64,000 nt of DNA from assembly GCF_002890895.1 (NCBI RefSeq), contig NZ_POUL01000002.1, positions 372,001 to 436,000 of the forward strand, given 5' to 3'. A model generated the notes under the pieces. That model ran no database searches. It was not told the DNA's origin and was given only the letters and a program-made list of their open reading frames with translations. The position numbers and the translations under genes are program-made. Positions 57,471 to 64,000 of this stretch are shown here, piece after piece (positions within the stretch are counted from its first letter, which is position 1; each line of letters opens with the position of its first letter). The DNA is from Stutzerimonas stutzeri. Its GTDB lineage: Bacteria > Pseudomonadota > Gammaproteobacteria > Pseudomonadales > Pseudomonadaceae.

Positions 57471-58913
57471 TCAATTGCGTTTGCTGAGTGCATCCAGGCA
57501 GCGCCCGGCCAATTGAGTGAATCGCTGGAAAGCGACGAATTGCTCGTGCTTAAGCGCTCGGCCGGATATTCGATTGTCGGCATAGAGAACACCGATTTCG
57601 CGCGTGCCCGCCATTAAAGGCGCGATGAAGAACATCCCTTTTCCCAGCTGCTGGCGAAGCGGCAAAGTAACCAGCTCATCAAGGTTGTTGCTTGCCGGTA
57701 CACCCATCCACAGTGGCTGACGCTGGCGCAGCACATAACTGAAAATATGCGATTGGCCTGACGGATCAACGGGCAACACGAATCTCTCAAGCCAGGTCGC
57801 GGTCTGCTCTCCCGCTGCACACTTGGCCCGAAAAGAACGTTGCTGATCGGCGAGCACTGTGAGCATTACGCGCTCCAGCCCCGCGCCCTGGTGTAATCCC
57901 TTGAGCAACGCATCGAGAATCAAGCCGACGTCGCCCCGGCTAGCGGCCATCATCCCAAGGTCCTGCATGGCCTGCTGCATCAGCAACAAATCGGGCTGCA
58001 AGAAACTCGCAGCGCGTTGTGCCTGCTGCAATTGCACTTGCTCCGGATCAGTTGATGGAATCAGCTTGCACAGTCGACTTGCTCCAAACGTCGTCGCCAC
58101 GTTCACAGCCTCATCTGCACTGGCAAGGATCTGCTGCATCGCATCCGCTTCAGAGATACCGCCGAAATCAGCCAGCTCTCTCACCAGACCTTCCATTTCC
58201 GGGCAGCCCCACCCGTTCAACGCCGCTGCACCGATGCGAACCCCCAGGCTGACCGAATGCACGGCGGGATCCCGCAGGTTGCCAGCCCCGTGAGCGAAGC
58301 TGGCCAGCTCACCGATATTCCAGCTCTTGATCAGACCGAGGTTAAGCTGGCGGAAACTTGTACCAAGCACTTGCTCGACAGCCTCGTCATGATCCGTACC
58401 GCCCGCCAGTACCTCGCCCAATTCATCGGCCTGCCGACCACCGCAGCCCCAGAACGCAAGTTCACCGACCTCATGGAGCAACGCGGCAATGAAGACCTCT
58501 TCCTCATGTTTGGTCAGAACGTAGCCTGCAATATTGCGAGCCTGCACTGCCGCATGAAAAGACCGCGCCAGCAATTCCTGCAGTTGCTGGCGCGGTGCAC
58601 GATCAAGCAAGCCGTCAATCAGGCTGACCGAAAGACTGATCAGCCGAACGTTATCGAAGCCGATCATGACGATGGCGCGAGAGATGGTCTTGATCGTTTC
58701 CTGAGAGGGGTTGTAGTAGCTGCTATTGCCGACTCGAAGTACCTTCGAGGTCAGGGCAGCGTCGCGCAGGAGCACGTCGGCCAGCTGCTGAACGGATGCG
58801 TGCTCCTGCTCGGTGAGGCGCTGCAAATCCTGCACGACCGCCGCTAATGCGGGCAGCTCGGATTGGTTAAGGCGGTCGATCCAGGACTGTAGACCGTAAC
58901 TGGTTTCGCTCAA
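57471..58913 (-). CDS. HDOD-GAF signalling protein
   Basis: 480-residue cytoplasmic protein with an N-terminal HDOD domain (about 20-210; LPALAAVVQDLQRLTEQEHASVQQLADVLLRDAALTSKVLRVGNSSYYNPS), a linker, and a GAF-like domain (about 310-470). The HD catalytic pair is replaced, as in all HDOD domains, so it is a binding or signalling module, not a phosphodiesterase. Start: the frame is open to 59036, overlapping the divergent binding-protein gene, but TTG 58913 has GAGGT upstream and gives LSETSYGLQSW, the usual family start, so it is preferred. Ligand unknown. Confidence 0.85.
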   Translation of the reverse strand: MSETSYGLQSWIDRLNQSELPALAAVVQDLQRLTEQEHASVQQLADVLLRDAALTSKVLRVGNSSYYNPSQETIKTISRAIVMIGFDNVRLISLSVSLIDGLLDRAPRQQLQELLARSFHAAVQARNIAGYVLTKHEEEVFIAALLHEVGELAFWGCGGRQADELGEVLAGGTDHDEAVEQVLGTSFRQLNLGLIKSWNIGELASFAHGAGNLRDPAVHSVSLGVRIGAAALNGWGCPEMEGLVRELADFGGISEADAMQQILASADEAVNVATTFGASRLCKLIPSTDPEQVQLQQAQRAASFLQPDLLLMQQAMQDLGMMAASRGDVGLILDALLKGLHQGAGLERVMLTVLADQQRSFRAKCAAGEQTATWLERFVLPVDPSGQSHIFSYVLRQRQPLWMGVPASNNLDELVTLPLRQQLGKGMFFIAPLMAGTREIGVLYADNRISGRALKHEQFVAFQRFTQLAGRCLDALSKRN

Positions 58914-59034
58914 AATCTGAGACCTCACCCAATGATCGGGCGGCTGAAGGGGAAAGGCAGTTTGCCCAGATAACCGGCCTTTTTCCAGCGGATACAAGCT
59001 GTTACTGTACCCGGCCGAAAAGACCGAAAGCGCC

Positions 59035-60885
59035 ATGGATCGGATTCACCGTTTGATGCGACCCATCCTATTACTGCTGAGCTGCCTGGGACTGAGCTTT
59101 CCCTCTTTCGCCACCATCAGCGAAAGTCACGGTTATGCGCAGTTCGGCACCCTTAAATATGCTGAGGATTTTACTCATTTTGATTGGGTGAATCCCGATG
59201 CGCCCAAGGGTGGCCACGTGCGGCTGATGGCTTCCGGCACGTTCGACACGCTTAATCCCTATACCTTCAAGGGAACCAGCCCAACCGCCACACCCGGATT
59301 CTTCCAGTACGGCATCTCCGAACTGAACGAGCCGCTGATGGTGGGCACCGGCGTTTACGATCCGTCGGGCGATGAACCTGCTTCCGCCTATGGACTCATT
59401 GCCGAGACCATTGAATACAGCGACAACCACAGCTGGGTGGTCTTCAATCTACGTGATTCGGCCCGCTTTCATGACGGACGCCCAATCACCGCCTACGACG
59501 TCGCCTTTTCTTATCGGCTGTTGGTCAAAGATGGACACCCTCGCTATCGCACGGATCTGCAGGGCGTCGAACGCGTCGACATACTCAATCGTCATCGAAT
59601 CCGTTTCGTATTTGACAAACCGGGTCAGCCATTGCTGATCATGCGTCTTGGTGAACTGCCGGTACTGCCGCAACACTACTGGAAAGGCCGAGACTTCCGC
59701 GCAACCACGTTCGAGCCGCCACTCGGCAGTGGTCCTTACCGAATCAGCAATGTGCAGCCCGGTCGTCGAGTGACTTTCGAACGGGTGAAGAATTGGTGGG
59801 GCGCCGACCTGCCCGCCAATCGCGGCAAATACAACTTCGGCCAGGTCGACGTCGAGTTCTATCGCGATACGACGGTCGCCTTCGAAGCGTTCAAGGTTGG
59901 TGAGTTCGACTTTTATATCGAGCATCAGGCCAAAAACTGGGCCAACGGCTATCAGTTTCCGGCGGTTCTGCGCGGCGATGTCATACGCGCAGAGATTCCA
60001 CACGAGATTCCTACCCAGACCCAAGCACTGTTTATGAACGGGCGCCGTTCGACCTTTGCTGACATCAGGGTGCGCCAGGCACTCGGTCTTCTGTTTGATT
60101 TCGAATGGACCAACCGAGCGCTGTTCTACGGCGCCTACCAGCGCAGCGAGAGCTATTATCCAAACAGTGTGTTCTCCGCGACCGGGAAGCCGGAAGGCGG
60201 TGAGTGGCTACTGCTGTCGCCGTTTCGAGAGCAACTGCCGGCGCAGCTCTTCACAGAGCCGTTCAAATTACCGAAAACCGATGGCCGAGGGATTCCACGC
60301 GACACCTTGCGCAAGGCGCTGGCTTTGCTCAAGGATGCCGGCTGGAAACTCACCCCCGAAGGTCTTCGCGACAAGGCCGGGCATTCCTTCAGATTCGAAA
60401 TTCTGCTCGTCAATCCAGGGCTGGAGCGAATACTTCAGCCTTACGTCGAGAACCTTTCACGGATTGGCATAGCGGCCCGCTTGCGAACTGTTGACGGTGC
60501 GCAGTACAAGCAGCGGCTCGACCAATACGACTACGACATGATTTTGACAACGCTGGGGCAGAGCCTCAGTCCGGGATTGGAACAGTGGCTGTATTTCCAC
60601 TCCAGCCAGGTGAATGTAAAAGGCGGTCGCAACTATGCCGGCATCGCCAACCCCATCGTCGACGAACTGATCGAGAAGTTGCTCGTAGCCAAGACCCGTG
60701 AAGAGCAGATTGCCGCCGCACGCGCCATCGACCGCGTGCTGCTCTGGAATCACTACACCATCCCCAACTGGTACATCAGTTACCACCGTCTGGCATACCG
60801 CAATCGGTTCGCCCACATCACTACACCGCCCTACACCCTGGGATTGCGAGCGTGGTGGTTAAAGGACCTGGAGAAGGCTCAATGA
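59035..60885 (+). CDS. Extracellular solute-binding protein, YejA-like (first copy)
   Basis: 616-residue periplasmic binding protein of the oligopeptide/nickel/microcin C group (SBP family 5). Signal peptide: MDRIHRLMRPILLLLSCLGLSFPSFA. Typical motifs: [64 protein letters not shown] and DFEWTNRALFYGAYQRSESYYPNS. It shares much of this with the second copy directly downstream, whose ATG overlaps its TGA (ATGA). Expected to deliver oligopeptides to the YejB/YejE permeases. Two tandem receptors suggest a widened ligand range. Confidence 0.93.
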   Translation: MDRIHRLMRPILLLLSCLGLSFPSFATISESHGYAQFGTLKYAEDFTHFDWVNPDAPKGGHVRLMASGTFDTLNPYTFKGTSPTATPGFFQYGISELNEPLMVGTGVYDPSGDEPASAYGLIAETIEYSDNHSWVVFNLRDSARFHDGRPITAYDVAFSYRLLVKDGHPRYRTDLQGVERVDILNRHRIRFVFDKPGQPLLIMRLGELPVLPQHYWKGRDFRATTFEPPLGSGPYRISNVQPGRRVTFERVKNWWGADLPANRGKYNFGQVDVEFYRDTTVAFEAFKVGEFDFYIEHQAKNWANGYQFPAVLRGDVIRAEIPHEIPTQTQALFMNGRRSTFADIRVRQALGLLFDFEWTNRALFYGAYQRSESYYPNSVFSATGKPEGGEWLLLSPFREQLPAQLFTEPFKLPKTDGRGIPRDTLRKALALLKDAGWKLTPEGLRDKAGHSFRFEILLVNPGLERILQPYVENLSRIGIAARLRTVDGAQYKQRLDQYDYDMILTTLGQSLSPGLEQWLYFHSSQVNVKGGRNYAGIANPIVDELIEKLLVAKTREEQIAAARAIDRVLLWNHYTIPNWYISYHRLAYRNRFAHITTPPYTLGLRAWWLKDLEKAQ

Positions 60886-62759
60886 CAAGCAACACACGAC
60901 GGTTGTTTCTACATGCGGGCACCTTCGCCCTCCTCCTGCTCACAGGTCTGGCTGAAGCGGCACCACAACATGCGCTGACGCTATACGGTGAGAAACCCAA
61001 ATACCCGCCTGGCTTTTCTCATTTCGAGTATGTCAATCCGGATGCGCCCAAAGGTGGAACGCTGCGCCAGGCGGGCTTCGGTAGTTTTGACTCGCTCAAC
61101 CCCTTTATCAACAAAGGCGTGGCTGCGGACGATATCGGCCTGGTGTATGACACCCTGACCACCAACAGCCTGGATGAGCCCTTCACGGTCTACGGGCTAC
61201 TGGCTGAAAAGATCGAGAAGGGTCCGAACAACGAATGGGTACGCTTCTACTTGCGGCCAGAGGCGCGGTTTCATGACGGCGAGCCGGTTGAAGCGGAAGA
61301 TGTCGTGTTCTCCTTCGAAACGCTGATCAGCAAGGGCGCGCCGCATTACCGCGGTTACTACGCTGATGTCGAAAAAGCCGTGATCGAAAGCCCACGGCGC
61401 ATCCGATTTGATTTCAAGCACGCCGGCAACCGAGAACTTCCACTGATTCTCGGACAGCTGCCCGTCCTCCCCAAGCATTGGTGGGAAGGAAAAGACTTTG
61501 CCACGGGCAGCATGGAAGTGCCGCTGGGCAGCGGCCCCTATCGCATCGAGCGTGCAGAAGCGGGTCGATCAGTCGGCTATGCCCGAGTCGAAGATTACTG
61601 GGGCAAGGACCTGGCGGTAAATCGAGGTTTCTATAACTTTGACCACATCAACATCGATTACTACCGCGATAACACCGTGGCTCTTCAGGCCTTCAAGGCA
61701 GGTCATTTTGATTATTGGTTGGAAACCAGCGCGAAGAACTGGGCCACTGCTTACGATATCGCCGCCGTCAAAGACGGCCGGATCATCAAGGAAGATATCG
61801 CCAATCACAATCCGCAGGGCATGCAGGGATTCATCTTCAACACCCGAAGAGATCGGCTGCAGGATGCCCGGGTCCGTGAAGCCCTAGGGCTTCTGTTCGA
61901 CTTCGAATGGACAAATCGCCAGCTGTTCAACGGCGCCTACACACGCACCACCAGCTACTTCGATAACTCCGAGCTCGCTTCCTCGGGCCTACCCAGCAAG
62001 CAGGAGCTGAGTATTCTCGAGCCTCTACGCGGCCAGATTCCCGATCAGGTGTTCGAGAAACCTTTCGAACTTCCGCAAACCAACGCCGACGGCATCATTC
62101 GCGCGCAGCAGCGCCGGGCCTACGAGCTGCTTACCTCGGCGGGCTGGAAAATTGAAAACGACCAAATGGTCGACGCCGAAGGCAAGCCGGTCAAACTCGA
62201 GTTCCTGTTGGTGCAGGCGGATTTCGAGCGCGTGCTGCTGCCCTACAAGCGAAACCTCGCCAGCCTGGGTATCGAACTGGAGCTTCGACGCGTCGACGTC
62301 TCGCAATACATCAATCGGTTGCGTTCACGCGATTACGACATGATTGTCAGCGGCTTCGGCCAGTCCAGCTCACCCGGAAATGAGCAACGTGAGTATTGGC
62401 ACTCGGCGAGCGCCGATAATCCGGGAAGCCGCAATTACATCGGACTGAAAGATCCCGCCATTGACGTGCTGGTAGAAAAACTGATTGCCTCTGATTCGCG
62501 AGACGAGCTTATTACGCGCACTCGCGCGCTGGATCGCGTATTGCTCTCAGGTCACTACGTGATTCCCAACTGGCACATCAAGACATGGCGCGTTGCGTAC
62601 TGGAGTCATCTGGGCCATCCAGAGATCACTCCCCTTTACGATGTCGGGCTGATGACTTGGTGGAACAAGCCAGATGTAAGCAAGCCTGAGCCAGAACAGA
62701 TCGGCGAGGGGCCAGCGGCCGAGAGAGAGACCAGCGCTACCCGTGCGACGGAGCAATAA
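60882..62759 (+). CDS. Extracellular solute-binding protein, YejA-like (second copy)
   Basis: 625-residue periplasmic binding protein, paralogue of the preceding gene. Signal peptide: [27 protein letters not shown]; the arginine pair is followed by RLFL but lacks the twin-arginine FLK pattern needed for a confident Tat call. Motifs match the first copy ([69 protein letters not shown]). The C-terminal tail (about 605-625) is charged and less conserved. The frame is open to 60852 but ATG 60882 overlaps the upstream stop. yejB follows after 2 bases. Confidence 0.93.
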   Translation: MTSNTRRLFLHAGTFALLLLTGLAEAAPQHALTLYGEKPKYPPGFSHFEYVNPDAPKGGTLRQAGFGSFDSLNPFINKGVAADDIGLVYDTLTTNSLDEPFTVYGLLAEKIEKGPNNEWVRFYLRPEARFHDGEPVEAEDVVFSFETLISKGAPHYRGYYADVEKAVIESPRRIRFDFKHAGNRELPLILGQLPVLPKHWWEGKDFATGSMEVPLGSGPYRIERAEAGRSVGYARVEDYWGKDLAVNRGFYNFDHINIDYYRDNTVALQAFKAGHFDYWLETSAKNWATAYDIAAVKDGRIIKEDIANHNPQGMQGFIFNTRRDRLQDARVREALGLLFDFEWTNRQLFNGAYTRTTSYFDNSELASSGLPSKQELSILEPLRGQIPDQVFEKPFELPQTNADGIIRAQQRRAYELLTSAGWKIENDQMVDAEGKPVKLEFLLVQADFERVLLPYKRNLASLGIELELRRVDVSQYINRLRSRDYDMIVSGFGQSSSPGNEQREYWHSASADNPGSRNYIGLKDPAIDVLVEKLIASDSRDELITRTRALDRVLLSGHYVIPNWHIKTWRVAYWSHLGHPEITPLYDVGLMTWWNKPDVSKPEPEQIGEGPAAERETSATRATEQ

Positions 62760-62761
62760 GC

Positions 62762-63835
62762 ATGCTCGCGTATGTTTTCCGGCGCCTACTGCTCATTATC
62801 CCGACCCTGTTCGGCATCCTGCTCATTAACTTCATCATCATCCAGGCCGCACCAGGGGGGCCGGTTGAACAGGCAATCGCCAAGCTGGAGGGCTTCGAAG
62901 GCGCAACCAGCAGGATTGCCGGTGGAGGATCCGAAGTCGCGACTGGCAGCAATAGCTATCGCGGCGGGCAAGGCCTGGACCCGGACCTGATTGCCGAGAT
63001 CGAACGCCTTTACGGCTTCGACAAGCCGGCACCAGAGCGCTTCTGGATCATGCTCAGCAACTACCTGCGGCTGGATTTCGGGGAAAGCTTCTTTCGTGAC
63101 GCCAGCGTGACCGATCTGATCATCGAAAAGATGCCGGTATCGATCTCGCTGGGGCTGTGGAGCACGCTCATCATGTATCTGGCGTCGATCCCCCTGGGAA
63201 TCGCCAAGGCAACTCGGCACGGCAGTGCATTCGACGTCTGGACCAGTTCGGCCATCATCATCGGCTATGCGATACCGGCGTTTCTGTTCGCCATTCTGCT
63301 GATCGTGCTGTTCGCGGGCGGCAGCTACTGGAACTGGTTTCCGCTGCGGGGACTCACATCGGGAAACTTCGATGAATTGTCGCTTACCGGCAAGATAATC
63401 GACTATTTCTGGCACTTGGCGCTTCCCGTGACGGCATTGGTCATCGGCAACTTCGCGACGCTTACCCTGCTGACCAAAAACAGTTTTCTCGACGAGATTA
63501 ACAAGCAGTACGTGATCACCGCGCGCGCCAAAGGCCTGAGCAAGAATCGCGTGCTGTACGGCCATGTGTTTCGCAACGCCATGCTGATCATCATCGCTGG
63601 TTTCCCATCAGCCTTCATCGGCATGTTCTTCACAGGATCGTTGCTGATCGAAGTGATTTTCTCCCTCGACGGCCTTGGCCTGCTCAGTTTCGAGGCAGCC
63701 ATCAATCGCGATTATCCCGTCGTGTTCGGCACGCTGTTCCTGTTCACCTTGCTCGGCCTGGTGGTCAAGCTCATCGGTGACCTGACCTACACGCTCGTCG
63801 ACCCGAGAATCGACTTCGAAAGCAGGGAGGCCTGA
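62762..63835 (+). CDS. yejB: ABC transporter permease, YejB-like
   Basis: 357-residue inner-membrane permease of the oligopeptide-type importer family. Helix 1 ([26 protein letters not shown]) is followed by a periplasmic insertion (about 30-90, [23 protein letters not shown]), a YejB feature, then about five more helices. The coupling motif that contacts the ATPase is present ([23 protein letters not shown]). It starts 2 bases after the second binding-protein gene, and the yejE-like gene begins 1 base after its stop. Role in peptide or microcin C uptake is from homology to E. coli Yej. Confidence 0.93.
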   Translation: MLAYVFRRLLLIIPTLFGILLINFIIIQAAPGGPVEQAIAKLEGFEGATSRIAGGGSEVATGSNSYRGGQGLDPDLIAEIERLYGFDKPAPERFWIMLSNYLRLDFGESFFRDASVTDLIIEKMPVSISLGLWSTLIMYLASIPLGIAKATRHGSAFDVWTSSAIIIGYAIPAFLFAILLIVLFAGGSYWNWFPLRGLTSGNFDELSLTGKIIDYFWHLALPVTALVIGNFATLTLLTKNSFLDEINKQYVITARAKGLSKNRVLYGHVFRNAMLIIIAGFPSAFIGMFFTGSLLIEVIFSLDGLGLLSFEAAINRDYPVVFGTLFLFTLLGLVVKLIGDLTYTLVDPRIDFESREA

Positions 63836-63836
63836 G

Positions 63837-64000
63837 ATGACGCTGTCACCTTTGAACCAGCGCCGCTTCGCCCTGTTCAAGGCGCACAAGCGCGGCTGGT
63901 GGTCGCTTTGGGTATTTCTGGCCTTGTTCATTCTGAGCCTGGGTGCCGAACTGATCGCCAACGACAAGCCGATCCTGGTCCGTTTCGACGGCGACTGGTA
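63837..64000 (+). CDS. yejE: ABC transporter permease, YejE-like (cut by window edge)
   Basis: Only the first 54 or so codons are in the window: MTLSPLNQRRFALFKAHKRG is followed by a membrane helix (WWSLWVFLALFILSLGAELIAND) and KPILVRFDGDW. This is the N-terminal pattern of YejE/OppC-type permeases (RRFxxFKxxRRG). The start follows the yejB TGA by one base (GCCTGAG-ATG). An ATPase gene (yejF) is expected beyond the right end. Confidence 0.9.
   Translation, partial: MTLSPLNQRRFALFKAHKRGWWSLWVFLALFILSLGAELIANDKPILVRFDGDW

Overview
The window is a GC-rich stretch of chromosome from a gammaproteobacterium. Protein sequences and gene order point to the Pseudomonas lineage, most likely the Stutzerimonas (Pseudomonas stutzeri) group. 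The orders glnS-cysS / ppiB-lpxH, gloB-mltD / methyltransferase-rnhA-dnaQ, nudC next to a ChpA-like gene, cysI-DUF934, and sohB-yhdH / phosphatase-SCP2-APH-SDR agree with my memory of Pseudomonas genomes. I saw no insertion sequence, prophage, CRISPR array, tRNA or rRNA. The window is cut at both ends: cysS on the left and a yejE-like permease gene on the right.

Layout. 1-5.6 kb: cysS-glnS divergent from ppiB-lpxH, then miaE, a tandem-domain universal stress protein and a DUF1289 protein. 5.6-10.5 kb: acnB, with an unusual inverted-repeat leader, and the ABC-F ATPase ybiT. 10.5-15.1 kb: a cold-shock/DUF1294 membrane protein, an epoxide-hydrolase-like enzyme, uppP and a Cache chemoreceptor. 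15.1-18.1 kb: a less conserved patch of small unknown genes, including a broken paralogue, and a poxvirus-type topoisomerase IB. 18.1-20.1 kb: a two-gene signalling operon (REC-CheC-like protein plus diguanylate cyclase). 20.2-25.1 kb: nfuA and cobalamin-dependent metH. 25.2-31.5 kb: an EamA exporter with its MarR regulator, DUF1883, an MFS carrier, an RlmN-like radical SAM enzyme, and a leucine-rich-repeat protein kinase.

31.5-36.7 kb is the most interesting part. A B12 riboswitch precedes a very large CobN-family chelatase that carries a signal peptide and a C-terminal membrane anchor. It is followed without a gap by an ExbB/TolQ-like channel protein and a DUF2149 protein whose single membrane helix looks like that of ExbD/TolR. 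I read this as a proton-motive-force-linked periplasmic tetrapyrrole or cobalt machine controlled by cobalamin. That function is inferred.

36.9-64 kb: DUF2970, sulfite reductase cysI with its DUF934 partner, two previously unlisted small ORFs, yhdH-sohB, a fatty-acid/acyl-CoA-flavoured cluster (histidine phosphatase, SCP2, APH kinase, SDR), a TSUP carrier, nudC, a ChpA-like pseudo-Hpt protein, a dienoyl-CoA isomerase-like crotonase, lysine decarboxylase, dnaQ-rnhA-methyltransferase, gloB-mltD, an HDOD protein, and the start of a Yej-type oligopeptide/microcin C ABC importer with two tandem binding-protein genes.
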